64,000 nucleotides of DNA from positions 24,044-88,043 of the forward strand of contig CAJYSA010000021.1 in the NCBI GenBank assembly GCA_913777325.1, read 5' to 3'. The notes under the pieces are model-generated. The model ran no database searches and was not told the DNA's origin. It was given only the letters and a program-made list of their open reading frames with translations. Shown piece by piece: positions 1 through 8,482 of this stretch. Position 1 is the first letter of the stretch; every line of letters begins with the position of its first letter. The position numbers were made by a program, and so were the translations under genes. The DNA comes from an uncultured Sphingomonas sp. Lineage in GTDB: Bacteria; Pseudomonadota; Alphaproteobacteria; Sphingomonadales; Sphingomonadaceae.

Positions 1-421
1 GATCGACCAGCGGATTGTCGAGTCGGCGATCGACGCCCAGCGTCAGCGCCGCGTCGGGCGCGGCGGCGACCTGCGCGACCAACGCGGGATCGACCAGATG
101 ATCGGCCATCATCAGCAGGTGGCGGCGCGCGCCGATCGCCTGCGCCCCCGTCAGCACCGAATGGCCGTTGGGCAACGACCAGTCGGTAGTTCGCACACAG
201 CGCAGCGGCACGCCGATCGTCGCGGCGGCGAGCGCCAGATGCCGCTCCAGCCGCTCCGCCTCGTGCCCGGTCACCACCGTCACGTCGGTGACGCCCCCGG
301 CGATGGCGGCGCGCAGCACGCGCTCGATCAGAGCGACGCCGTGGACCGGCGTCAGCGGTTTCGAGGGGGACACCTCGCGCAGCCGGCTGCCATAGCCGGC
401 CGCGACGATCAGCGCGTGCAA
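1..421 (-). CDS. NTP-transferase, probable inositol-phosphate cytidylyltransferase (3' part missing)
   Basis: About 140 N-terminal residues of a nucleotidyltransferase are visible; the rest lies beyond the left edge. The start is the nucleotide-binding signature AAGYGSRLR followed by KPLTPV, typical of CTP- or dTTP-dependent sugar/alcohol-phosphate nucleotidyltransferases; a later MMADHLVDP fits the metal-binding aspartate strand. I place the start at a TTG (419-421), inside the last bases of the upstream inositol-phosphate synthase gene; no clear ribosome binding site is seen, so translational coupling is likely. The family includes CTP:inositol-1-phosphate cytidylyltransferase and phosphocholine cytidylyltransferases. 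The neighbouring inositol-phosphate synthase and CDP-alcohol phosphotransferase favour CDP-inositol formation, but the substrate is inference. Confidence 0.72.
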   Translation of the reverse strand, partial: MHALIVAAGYGSRLREVSPSKPLTPVHGVALIERVLRAAIAGGVTDVTVVTGHEAERLERHLALAAATIGVPLRCVRTTDWSLPNGHSVLTGAQAIGARRHLLMMADHLVDPALVAQVAAAPDAALTLGVDRRLDNPLVD

Positions 422-434
422 GGCAGGTCGCCGC

Positions 435-1541
435 TTATTCGGCGGCGAGGCGCGCGTCGGCGTGGATGAACTCGTTGGTCATCGCGGCCGCGACGTCGTC
501 GGTCACCTGCTGCGGCGGGTGCTTGCAGAAGAACGCCGACGGGCCTTCCAGCGCGCCGCCGATGCCGCGCTCCAGACCGAGCTTCACGCAACGGATCGCG
601 TCGACCACGACCGCCGCCGAGTTCGGCGAATCCTCGACCGACAGGCGCAGTTCGAGGTTCATCGGCACGCCACCGAACAGGTCACCCTCAAGCCGCAGGA
701 AGCACAGCTTGTTGTCGCCCAGCCACGGAATATAGTCCGACGGGCCGACGTGGATGTTCTCGTCCGCCAGCCGCTCGGCGATCACCGCCTGCACCGCCTC
801 GGTCTTCGACTCCTTCTTGCTCGCCAGCCGGTTGCGGTCGAGCATGTTCATGAAGTCGGTGTTGCCGCCGGTGTTGAGCTGATAGGTGTGATCGATCGTC
901 ACGCCGCGCTGGCCGAACAGGTTCGACAGCACGCGGTGGACGATCGTCGCGCCGACCTGCGCCTTCACGTCGTCGCCGATGATCGGCAGGCCGGCGTCGG
1001 CGAACTTCTTCTCCCACTCCGGACGCGACGCGATGAACACGGGCATGCAGTTGACGACGCCCAGACCGGCCTCGAGCGCGCATTCCATGTAGAATTCGGT
1101 CGCCGCTTGGCTGCCGACCGGCAGGAAGTTGACGAGGATCTCGGCGCCCGAGCTCTTCAGCTCGGCAATGATCTCCGCCTTCTCCGCGTCGCGCGTGTCG
1201 TTGATCTCGAACCCGCGATCGTTGGCGGCGGTCAGCATGTGCGGCGCGACGCCGTCCAGCTTGGCGCCCATCTTCACGATCGTGCCGGTCTTCGGCACGT
1301 CGGCGTGGAACACCTTGGTGCAGTTCGGCTTGGCGAAGATCGCCTCGCCCAGATCGAGACCCACCTTGCGCGAATCGACGTCGAACGCGGCGACGAATTC
1401 CATGTCGCCGACCTTGTAGCCGCCGATATCCTCATGGATCAGGCCCGCGGCGGTGTTGCTGCCGGCGTAGTGATATTTCCCCTGAATAAGGCTGCTTGCG
1501 CAGTTGCCGACACCGATAACCGCAACCTTGATCGTCGCCAT
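435..1541 (-). CDS. ino1: Inositol-3-phosphate synthase (MIPS)
   Basis: A 368-residue cytosolic enzyme converting D-glucose 6-phosphate to inositol 3-phosphate with bound NAD, the committed step of inositol synthesis. The N-terminus carries the Rossmann segment VAVIGVGNCASSL (about residues 5-17), and FVAAFDVDSRKVGLDL and VNFLPVGS segments match the short actinobacterial-type MIPS as I recall it; length also fits. The ATG at 1539-1541 is chosen over an in-frame upstream ATG at 1580 because it sits at the canonical N-terminus and follows a GGGGTAGA stretch. The next gene (cytidylyltransferase) starts inside its 3' end, so the two are co-transcribed. A divergent promoter region with an inverted repeat separates it from the CDP-alcohol phosphotransferase. 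Confidence 0.9.
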   Translation of the reverse strand: MATIKVAVIGVGNCASSLIQGKYHYAGSNTAAGLIHEDIGGYKVGDMEFVAAFDVDSRKVGLDLGEAIFAKPNCTKVFHADVPKTGTIVKMGAKLDGVAPHMLTAANDRGFEINDTRDAEKAEIIAELKSSGAEILVNFLPVGSQAATEFYMECALEAGLGVVNCMPVFIASRPEWEKKFADAGLPIIGDDVKAQVGATIVHRVLSNLFGQRGVTIDHTYQLNTGGNTDFMNMLDRNRLASKKESKTEAVQAVIAERLADENIHVGPSDYIPWLGDNKLCFLRLEGDLFGGVPMNLELRLSVEDSPNSAAVVVDAIRCVKLGLERGIGGALEGPSAFFCKHPPQQVTDDVAAAMTNEFIHADARLAAE

Positions 1542-1597
1542 TCTACCCCACTTGCCGACAGTTAGCCGGACAAAAGCCATTTTACGTTGCCGCTTCG

Positions 1598-1620
1598 TGA
1601 CAGATACGTGGCATCTGTCA
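1598..1620. promoter_or_regulatory. Inverted repeat, candidate operator in a divergent promoter
   Basis: Two perfect 8-bp arms, TGACAGAT and ATCTGTCA, flank a 7-bp spacer in the 130-bp gap between ino1 (leftward) and the CDP-alcohol phosphotransferase (rightward). The spacing of half-site centres, about 15 bp, suits a dimeric repressor acting on both genes. No regulator gene lies beside it, so the binding protein is unknown. Confidence 0.5.
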
Positions 1621-1671
1621 AGCGAGCCGATGGCCTGTATAGGCGCAGCGGGGCAATCTCGCGAGGAACGC

Positions 1672-2541
1672 GTGAACGAATCTGAAACGGCTGTGGCGGG
1701 AAAGCCGCGCGAGCTGCAGGGTTTTCTGAACCGGACGATCTACCACCCGCTGGCCCATGTGCTGGCGCGCGCGCTGGTGCCGACTCCGGTGACGCCGAAC
1801 ATGGTGTCGGTCGCCGGCGCGGTGATGGTGATGGCGACCGCGGTGCTCTACGCGCGGGTCGCGACGCCGGCGGCGATCGCGCTGGGGTTCTTCCTGCACT
1901 GCGCGTGGCACGTCGTCGACGGGGCGGACGGCGCGCTGGCGCGAATGTCGGGCCGCGCGTCGCCTTCCGGCGAGATCGTCGACGGCCTGTGCGATTATGC
2001 CGGGCACGGCGTGCTGTACCTGATGCTGGCCGGCGTGCTGGACGACCGGATCGGGTGGGTGGCGTGGCCGATCGCGGTCCTGGCCGGGCTGAGCCGCGCG
2101 GTGCAATCCGTGTTCGCCGAAAGCCAGCGCCGCACCTATCAATGGTGGGCGTACAATACCCCGTGGCTGCAAACCGCCAAGGCCGGCGGGCGCGGGATCG
2201 GCGTCGCATTGTCGAACCTGTACCTGAGCGTGTGGCACGCGCTGTCCGGTCCGACGCAGCGGGTGAACGCGCTGGTGGCAAGTGCCGAGGCGGATCCGCC
2301 CGAGCGGCGACGGATCGCGGCGATCGCGCGCGCGACGGGCGGGCGGGCGCTGCCGCTGCTGGCGGCGCTGGGCGCCAATCCGCGCACGATCCTGCTGGGG
2401 CTGAGCATGATCGCGGGCACGCCCTTGTGGTTCTTCCTGATCGAGATCGTGGTGCTGAACGTCGTGCTGGTGGCCGCGATCGTGCAGGCGGCGTATCTGG
2501 GGCGACGGATCGCGGCGCAGATCGCGCACGACCACCGCTGA
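1672..2541 (+). CDS. CDP-alcohol phosphatidyltransferase family membrane protein
   Basis: A 289-residue multi-pass membrane enzyme that transfers a phospho-alcohol from a CDP-activated donor. It carries the full family signature: D83, D86, G87, A90, R91, G100, D104 and D108, with the eight-residue gap between AR and G and the two final aspartates in place; hydrophobic helices flank it. I start it at GTG 1672, preceded at five bases by GAGGAA; an ATG at 1630 is in frame but lacks such a site. It is divergent from ino1 and the cytidylyltransferase. Together they suggest that CDP-inositol, or CDP-DAG plus inositol phosphate, feeds an inositol phospholipid or inositol-phospho-sphingolipid. The acceptor cannot be read from the sequence. 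Confidence 0.82.
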   Translation: MNESETAVAGKPRELQGFLNRTIYHPLAHVLARALVPTPVTPNMVSVAGAVMVMATAVLYARVATPAAIALGFFLHCAWHVVDGADGALARMSGRASPSGEIVDGLCDYAGHGVLYLMLAGVLDDRIGWVAWPIAVLAGLSRAVQSVFAESQRRTYQWWAYNTPWLQTAKAGGRGIGVALSNLYLSVWHALSGPTQRVNALVASAEADPPERRRIAAIARATGGRALPLLAALGANPRTILLGLSMIAGTPLWFFLIEIVVLNVVLVAAIVQAAYLGRRIAAQIAHDHR

Positions 2542-2602
2542 CGCGGAACCCCCGCGAGAGCGGCGGGTTGGCGGGCGAGAGCATGAACGGGAGGAGCAGG
2601 TG

Positions 2603-3145
2603 ATGCGACAGGTTGCGATGATGGCGGGGATCGGTCTGGCGGCGCTGTCGCTGGCGGCGTGCAACGACGAGGCCAAGATGGACACCGGCACGCCGGTGGC
2701 CGGCGGTGCGCGCGCGGTGGCGATGCTGGCGACCGCGACCGGGGCGCCGGTGGGTCGCGCGACCGCCACCGAGGTGGCCGGCGGGGTGCGCTTCACGATC
2801 GACGCGACGGGTATGCCGGCGGGCACGCACGGCGCGCACGTCCACACCACCGGACGGTGCGACGCACCGGACTTCACGACGGCGGGCGGGCACTGGAATC
2901 CGACGCAGAAGAAGCACGGCTCGATGAACCCGCAGGGGCCACACGAAGGCGACCTGCCGAATCTGGTGATCGGCAACGACGGGCGTGGCACGATCGGCGC
3001 CGTGATCCCCGGCGCGACGCTGGCCGGGCTGATGGACGCCGATGGCGCGGCGATGGTGATCCACGCCGGCCCCGACGATCTGATGACCGACCCGAGCGGC
3101 AATTCGGGTGGCCGGATCGCCTGTGGCGTGTTCCAGCCCGCCTGA
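2603..3145 (+). CDS. sodC: Superoxide dismutase [Cu-Zn], lipoprotein
   Basis: A 180-residue periplasmic Cu,Zn superoxide dismutase converting superoxide to oxygen and peroxide. The N-terminus is a lipoprotein signal with lipobox LAAC (C20). Metal ligands are visible: H79 and H81 in HGAHVH, H97 in GGHWNP, H105, H114 and D117 in HEGDLPN, and H154; C86 and C174 would form the conserved disulfide. The ATG at 2603 is six bases after GGGAGGAG; a GTG just before it (2600) is less well placed. Its stop lies two bases from the stop of the convergent MFS gene. Confidence 0.93.
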   Translation: MRQVAMMAGIGLAALSLAACNDEAKMDTGTPVAGGARAVAMLATATGAPVGRATATEVAGGVRFTIDATGMPAGTHGAHVHTTGRCDAPDFTTAGGHWNPTQKKHGSMNPQGPHEGDLPNLVIGNDGRGTIGAVIPGATLAGLMDADGAAMVIHAGPDDLMTDPSGNSGGRIACGVFQPA

Positions 3146-3147
3146 CG

Positions 3148-4698
3148 CTAGAGCGGTTCGCCCGCCGCCTGCGCCCGCGCCTCGCGCGTGCGCTCGGCGG
3201 CGGGAAACCGGCGATAGGCGACCAGCGCGGCGGTGAGCGTCACCGGCACGCTGACCAGTAGCGACAGCATTCCGGTCGACAGGCTGCCGGTGAGCGTCGA
3301 GATGCGCCCGGCGAGATACGGGCCGAGCGCCAGCCCGATCAGCGTGGTGCCGATGAAGAAGGTGGCGGTGGCGGTGCCGCGCATCCGCGGCAGGACCAGA
3401 TCCTGGGTCGCGGCGGCCGCCGCGCCCAATCCCCAGGCCGCGAAGACCTGCGCACAGAAGACGCATATATACAGCACGGCGGGCGTCGCGGTGGTGTAGC
3501 CCGCGATCATGAACGGCACCGGCAGCACCGCGCTGGCGATCACCGGCACCAGCCGTCCGGCGGGGTTGCGGCGCCGCATGCGATCCGCCAGCACCCCGCC
3601 GCTGGTGACGCCGATGAACCCCGCCGCCGCGCCCGCGCCGCCGATGAACAGTCCCGCCTCCGCCGGGGCGACGCCCAGGACGCGGATCGCATAAGGCGCC
3701 GCCCAGAAGCTCGCCGCATAGGCCATGAAGGCATTCAGCCCGTAGGCGACGACGGTGCACAGAAAGGCGGGGGTGCCGAGGATCAGCGCGAACGTCGGTG
3801 GATCACGGCGACGCAGCGCACAGCCCCAGGAGAAGACCGCATAGCCGCCGACGCCCACCGCGATCCACTGCGGCAGCGGCTCGCCGCCCGCGTGGAGCAG
3901 CGCGACCAGCGCGATCGTCACCGCCAGCCCGACCGCGTTGACCAGCAACGCCCGGCGCCCCTGCCGCGCGGCACCGAGCAGCGTCAATGGCGGCAGGATC
4001 GTGACCAGTTCGTCGGCGAAGGCACGGAACGGCGCGAGGTGCGGGGGAGGGGTGGGCAAGCCTTCCACCGCGCCGCGCACCGGCTCGCGCAACGTGGCGA
4101 CCATGGCGGCGAGCGCCAGTCCCGGGATGCCGACCGCGAGAAACGCGGCCTGCCACCCCGCCAGCCCCAGCGGGCCGCCGCCGGGAAAGGCGTGATTCCA
4201 TTTCTGGACGATCAACCCGCCGATGAACAGTGAACAGCCGCCGCCGACGTAGAGGCCGGCGGAATAGATCGACAAGGCGGTGGCACGCAGCTTCTTCGGG
4301 AAATAGTCCGAGATCAGCGAATAGGCCGACGGGGAAGCGGTCGCCTCGCCCACGCCCACCCCGACGCGTGCCGCCGCCAGTTGCGCGCCGTTCGCCGACA
4401 GCCCCGACAGTGCGGTCATCGCCGACCACAATGACAGCCCGGCGGTCATCAGCCGCACGCGGTGCCAATTGTCGGCGAGCCGTCCGAGCGGGATGCCGAA
4501 CAGCGCATAGAACACCCCGAAGGCGGTGCCGTAGAGGAAGCCGAGATCCTCGTCGCGCAGCTTCAGGTCGCGCTTGATATCTTCGGCGAGGATCGAGATC
4601 ACCTGTCGATCGACGAAGTTCAGGACGTAGACCAGGAACAGCAGCCCCAGCGCATACCATGCATAGCCGCTCGCGCGTGCGTCGTGTTGCCCGGCCAT
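3148..4698 (-). CDS. MFS transporter, Spinster type
   Basis: A 516-residue inner-membrane transporter with about 12 membrane helices. The first helix carries NFVDRQVISILAEDIK, and GIPLGRLADNWHRVRLM is the MFS loop 2-3 motif; GVGVGEATASPSAYSLISDYFP is typical of the Spinster-like branch common in sphingomonads. Substrate unknown; homologues are often linked to lipid-like or organic-acid substrates. A central insertion of about 60 residues sits between the two six-helix halves. The ATG at 4698 has GGGAGG five bases upstream and is preferred to the longer frame starting at 4734. It is convergent with sodC and probably co-transcribed behind thpR, whose stop lies 54 bases upstream. Confidence 0.86.
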   Translation of the reverse strand: MAGQHDARASGYAWYALGLLFLVYVLNFVDRQVISILAEDIKRDLKLRDEDLGFLYGTAFGVFYALFGIPLGRLADNWHRVRLMTAGLSLWSAMTALSGLSANGAQLAAARVGVGVGEATASPSAYSLISDYFPKKLRATALSIYSAGLYVGGGCSLFIGGLIVQKWNHAFPGGGPLGLAGWQAAFLAVGIPGLALAAMVATLREPVRGAVEGLPTPPPHLAPFRAFADELVTILPPLTLLGAARQGRRALLVNAVGLAVTIALVALLHAGGEPLPQWIAVGVGGYAVFSWGCALRRRDPPTFALILGTPAFLCTVVAYGLNAFMAYAASFWAAPYAIRVLGVAPAEAGLFIGGAGAAAGFIGVTSGGVLADRMRRRNPAGRLVPVIASAVLPVPFMIAGYTTATPAVLYICVFCAQVFAAWGLGAAAAATQDLVLPRMRGTATATFFIGTTLIGLALGPYLAGRISTLTGSLSTGMLSLLVSVPVTLTAALVAYRRFPAAERTREARAQAAGEPL

Positions 4699-4752
4699 GC
4701 ATCCTCCCGATTTTGGCGGAGCGTACCAGACCAAGCGCTTGAGGGAAGAAGG

Positions 4753-5295
4753 TTAGCGAAGTGGCCAGCGCGCGACGGCCTCGTAGCGCGCGCCGTCTTG
4801 GCCCAGCACGCTTTCGTAGAGAATCAGGTGCGGCAGCGCGAAGTCGGGCGAGGCGAGCGCGGCATGATCGGCGATCCACCGCTGAATCGCGACCGGGTCG
4901 GCGGCGGTGCGGGAAAGGCGCGCGAGCGTGACGTGCGGCAGGTAGCGGCGGGGGTCGGCCACGACCCCGGCGCGTGTCAGCGCCTGATCGACCTTGCGAT
5001 GCAGCGCGGCGAGCGGCTCGGCCGGCGCCACGCGCGCCCATAACGTGTCGACCCGCCCGCGCCGCTCGAACGTGCCGACCCCTTCGATGCGCGCGACGGG
5101 CGCGGGCGCGCCGACCCCCGCCAGCGCGGCGGCGACATCCTCGGCCTGTCGCGTGTCGACCTCGCCGATGAAGCGGACGGTGAGGTGCAGTTGCTCGTCG
5201 TCCTGCCAGCGCGCACCGGGGACGCCGCCCATAATGCTCAACAGCGCGGTGCGGATCGCGGGCGGCGGGCGCAGGGCGACGAACAGGCGATGCAT
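4753..5295 (-). CDS. thpR: RNA 2',3'-cyclic phosphodiesterase (2H family)
   Basis: A 180-residue cytosolic enzyme of the LigT/ThpR family that opens 2',3'-cyclic phosphates on RNA. Both catalytic motifs are present: HLTV at residues 37-40 and HVTL at 121-124. Length is normal. It begins MHRLFVALRPP, the usual family start (FVALxP). It reads away from the Bax-inhibitor gene, with the structured leader of that gene in the gap. Confidence 0.9.
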   Translation of the reverse strand: MHRLFVALRPPPAIRTALLSIMGGVPGARWQDDEQLHLTVRFIGEVDTRQAEDVAAALAGVGAPAPVARIEGVGTFERRGRVDTLWARVAPAEPLAALHRKVDQALTRAGVVADPRRYLPHVTLARLSRTAADPVAIQRWIADHAALASPDFALPHLILYESVLGQDGARYEAVARWPLR

Positions 5296-5349
5296 AAGGG
5301 TGTAACGAACCTTTGCTGGAGCCGTTGCGGGTCGGGGGCTCGCTTGAAA

Positions 5350-5408
5350 AGCGGGAACCGACGCGCGATATTCCCGCTATCCGACCCATTCGTTCGGATG
5401 AAGGAGCA
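5350..5408 (+). promoter_or_regulatory. Two-hairpin leader of the ybhL-like gene (candidate ybhL RNA motif)
   Basis: Stem 1 pairs AGCGGGAA (5350-5357) with TTCCCGCT (5371-5378), perfect over 8 bp. Stem 2 begins at the very next base: ATCCGA (5379-5384) with TCGGAT (5394-5399). The ribosome binding site AAGGAG follows at 5401-5406 and the ATG at 5417. From memory, a ybhL leader motif was described upstream of this gene in alphaproteobacteria; architecture and location fit, but I have not aligned it to the published consensus. Confidence 0.5.
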
Positions 5409-5416
5409 AAGAGACA

Positions 5417-6157
<741 letters not shown>

Positions 6158-6186
6158 TCCACGGGATTGAGTGAGGGAACGTCCGG

Positions 6187-6215
6187 GCCCGGCGGGAAAC
6201 CGCCGGGCTCTTTTT
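6187..6215 (+). terminator. Intrinsic terminator after the ybhL-like gene
   Basis: Perfect 9-bp stem GCCCGGCGG / CCGCCGGGC with a GAAA tetraloop, followed by TCTTTTT. It lies 30 bases after the stop codon. Confidence 0.92.
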
Positions 6216-6243
6216 ATGCCTCTCGCGCAAAGGAGTAGCGCCG

Positions 6244-7050
6244 ATGCGCCTGTCGATCGAAGCGGTGCTGGATTACGGCTTCCCGGCGCCCGCCGACGTG
6301 CTGTTGCAGATCGAGGTCGCCGCGCAGGGCGATCAGTTGCTGGAGGCGCAGTTGCTGACCATCGAATCCGATCACCCGATCCGCGCGGTGGCTGGCGAGG
6401 AGGGGATCGGACAGCGATGCTGGGCACGGGCCGAGCATCGGCTGGTGGCGCGCTACGCCGCCACCGTGTCGATCGACCGCCCGCTGGTGCGCATCGACGA
6501 CCTGCCGGCCACCCCGGCGGCGCGGCTGCCGGCGGCGGCGATCCAGTATCTGTTCCCCAGCCGCTATTGCGAGTCCGACCGGTTCGAGAATTTCGTGCGG
6601 CGCACGTTCGCGGGGCTGAGCGGCGGTGCGCTGGCGGTGGCGCTGGTCGATTGGGTGCGCACGAACGTGGAATATGCGCCCGCGCCCCCTGGCGGCGGCG
6701 CGCTGCATACCTTTGCCGAGCGGCGCGGCGTGTGTCGGGACTATGCGCATCTGCTGGTCGCGCTGGCGCGTGCGGCGGAGATCCCGGCGCTGTGCGTGTC
6801 GGTCTATGCGCCCGGCGTCGATCCGCCCGACTTCCATGCGGTCGCCGAATTGTGGCTGGACGGGGCGTGGCACCTGCTCGATGCGACCGGCATGGCGCGT
6901 GCCGACGAGATGGCGCGCGTGGGCGTGGGGCGCGACGCGACCGACATCGCGTTCATGACGATCTTCGGCACCGCCGACCTGTGGGAGCAGCGGGTGCGTG
7001 TCCTGCGGCTGGATCAGGAACGGGCGCCGCCATCCGGCGTTGTGATGTAA
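6244..7050 (+). CDS. Transglutaminase-like cysteine peptidase family protein
   Basis: A 268-residue protein, probably cytosolic since no signal peptide is seen. It has an N-terminal beta-rich bacterial transglutaminase-like region (residues 1-100) and a transglutaminase core with the catalytic triad: C164 in RRGVCRDYAHL, H198 in DFHAVAELW and D213 in LLDATG. Family members act as proteases or amidases on peptides, and natural substrates are mostly unknown. A ribosome site AGGAG precedes the ATG. A small acidic gene follows within 30 bases and may be co-transcribed. Confidence 0.87.
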   Translation: MRLSIEAVLDYGFPAPADVLLQIEVAAQGDQLLEAQLLTIESDHPIRAVAGEEGIGQRCWARAEHRLVARYAATVSIDRPLVRIDDLPATPAARLPAAAIQYLFPSRYCESDRFENFVRRTFAGLSGGALAVALVDWVRTNVEYAPAPPGGGALHTFAERRGVCRDYAHLLVALARAAEIPALCVSVYAPGVDPPDFHAVAELWLDGAWHLLDATGMARADEMARVGVGRDATDIAFMTIFGTADLWEQRVRVLRLDQERAPPSGVVM

Positions 7051-7080
7051 GCAGATGTTTCCGAGCCACAGGAGAAGATG

Positions 7081-7374
7081 ATGTCCGAAGCGAGCCCGAT
7101 CGACGACCGCGCGCTGGACAGCCTGTCGGTGGCGCCGGATGCCGGCAATGCCGGTGGCAGCAAGGACGCGCGCCAGGACGCAGGGCAAGACCGTTCGATC
7201 GACAAGCGGCTCGCCAAGCATCCGCACAGCGACGACGCGCGATTGGACGAGGGGCTGGACGAGACGATGGACGCGTCCGATCCGGTGTCGATCACCCAGC
7301 CCGGGCGTAGCGAACCGGCACCGTCGTCCGGCTTCGACGAGGCGGAGGAAGCGGAGCGCCAGCGCGACGCCTGA
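7081..7374 (+). CDS. Small acidic hypothetical protein with an ASDPVSI motif
   Basis: A 97-residue hydrophilic, probably disordered protein, rich in Asp, Ala, Ser and Gly, without cysteine or membrane segment. Its middle LDEGLDETMDASDPVSITQP resembles the DETFPASDPxS motif I recall from many small alphaproteobacterial proteins of unknown function. Of two adjacent ATGs (7078, 7081), the second has the better spacing (6) from AGGAG at 7070-7074. It follows the transglutaminase-like gene by 30 bases. No function can be assigned. Confidence 0.72.
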   Translation: MSEASPIDDRALDSLSVAPDAGNAGGSKDARQDAGQDRSIDKRLAKHPHSDDARLDEGLDETMDASDPVSITQPGRSEPAPSSGFDEAEEAERQRDA

Positions 7375-7576
7375 CCGAGCGCGGCGACCGATTGTTGTCG
7401 ATTGGTCGCTGTCTTCGACTTTTTCCTTCGCTCCGGCTCGGTTCGTCGCATCCATGTTGCGGTGCGAAACAGGTCATGCTCGTTTGTGACGGTCCGGGGA
7501 CGGCCTCGTTAAGCCAGATGTTAACCACTCTGGTGCATTCTTCCGGGCATTGGATCATGCGCGGCGGGGTGTGACG

Positions 7577-8125
7577 ATGGGACGAATGAAGGCAGCCGAA
7601 GGGGCGATGACGCTGGCCGAGATGAAGGAGTTCGCGACCTTCCCGGCGGCAACGCAGCGGTACATCCGCCGCAGCCTGGATGTCGGGCTCGACCGCGATG
7701 ATGCCCTGGCGCGCTGGTCGCGGGATGTCGTCGAGGCCGCCAGCATCCGTGCGCAGGCACAGCATTACCGCCGCCTGCCGGCGATCCGCGCGGTGATCCC
7801 CGACGACAGCGGGCTGGACGCCGCCGAGCAGGTGCTGGCCCCGCTGATCACGCTGGCGGCGTTCGACCTGGGGCAGGGGCGTATCACGTCGTTCTCCGCT
7901 TTTCGCTTCCTGTTCGAGCGGCTGGTCGGCGCCAAAGTGCGTCCGTGGCTGCCGTCCGCGTTCTGCGCGGCGGCGGCGATGCCGCACCTGCACCCGGAAC
8001 TGCGGCGTCGGTTGCTCCAGTCGATCAGCGAGGCGGCGGCGACCGCGTCGGGATGGTCCTCGCGCCAGCCGGCGTTCTTCCCGCATTGGGTGGAGAAGGT
8101 GGATCCCGCCGCGTTGCCGCATTGA
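7577..8125 (+). CDS. Hypothetical protein
   Basis: I do not recognise this roughly 182-residue protein. It looks soluble and mostly helical, without signal peptide or clear metal motif. A central stretch (ITLAAFDLGQGRITSFSAF) is moderately hydrophobic, and tryptophans cluster near the C-terminus (SGWSSR, FFPHW). The start is uncertain: TTG 7550, GTG 7571, ATG 7577 and ATG 7586 are all in frame; 7577 follows a GGGGTGTG stretch. The upstream 200 bases hold no gene I can support. Codon positions are strongly GC3-biased in this frame, which supports a real gene. Confidence 0.6.
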   Translation: MGRMKAAEGAMTLAEMKEFATFPAATQRYIRRSLDVGLDRDDALARWSRDVVEAASIRAQAQHYRRLPAIRAVIPDDSGLDAAEQVLAPLITLAAFDLGQGRITSFSAFRFLFERLVGAKVRPWLPSAFCAAAAMPHLHPELRRRLLQSISEAAATASGWSSRQPAFFPHWVEKVDPAALPH

Positions 8126-8179
8126 TCGCGGGCGTTCGGCTTGAGGGCGGGCGGCTTGTGATCCCGCCTCGCTGTGGGG

Positions 8180-8482
8180 TCAGCCCGAATCGCGTGTTAT
8201 CGTTCTGCGCAGGCCGATCGTGAGGCCGGTATGGCGCGCGGCGTCGTCGAACACGCATTGCACCCGTTCGAGATAGGCGACCAGATCGGCCGGGAGCGGT
8301 GTCGCGACGAGGATCTCGACTGTCAGCGGCGGACGGACGCGATTGTCGCCCGCGACCAGCCCATCGTACAGCGCGTCGAGGTTCGGACCGTGCCAGTCGG
8401 GCGCGCCAAGGGCCGGGAGCAAGGCCGCCCAGAAATCGGCGCGTGTCCGCCAGTCGCGCGCGTCGAGCCGGATCAGCGACAT
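8180..8482 (-). CDS. Barstar family protein (orphan ribonuclease-inhibitor fold)
   Basis: A 100-residue protein with barstar-type features: an N-terminal strand MSLIRLDARDW, then FWAALLPALGAPDWHGPNLDALYDGL, where the GxNLDALxDxL block is the signature of the family, and a C-terminal helix-strand. Classical barstar blocks the RNase barnase; chromosomal homologues without a toxin are common and their role is unclear. No barnase-like gene is seen nearby. The ATG at 8482 lies ten bases inside the 3' end of the extensin-like gene on the same strand, so the two are probably translationally coupled. Confidence 0.82.
   Translation of the reverse strand: MSLIRLDARDWRTRADFWAALLPALGAPDWHGPNLDALYDGLVAGDNRVRPPLTVEILVATPLPADLVAYLERVQCVFDDAARHTGLTIGLRRTITRDSG

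Noticed and set aside
1562-3760. 732-residue antisense frame across the CDP-alcohol transferase and sodC
   Set aside because: Arg/Gly/Ala-rich composition of a GC-rich shadow frame; both genes on the other strand have complete motifs.
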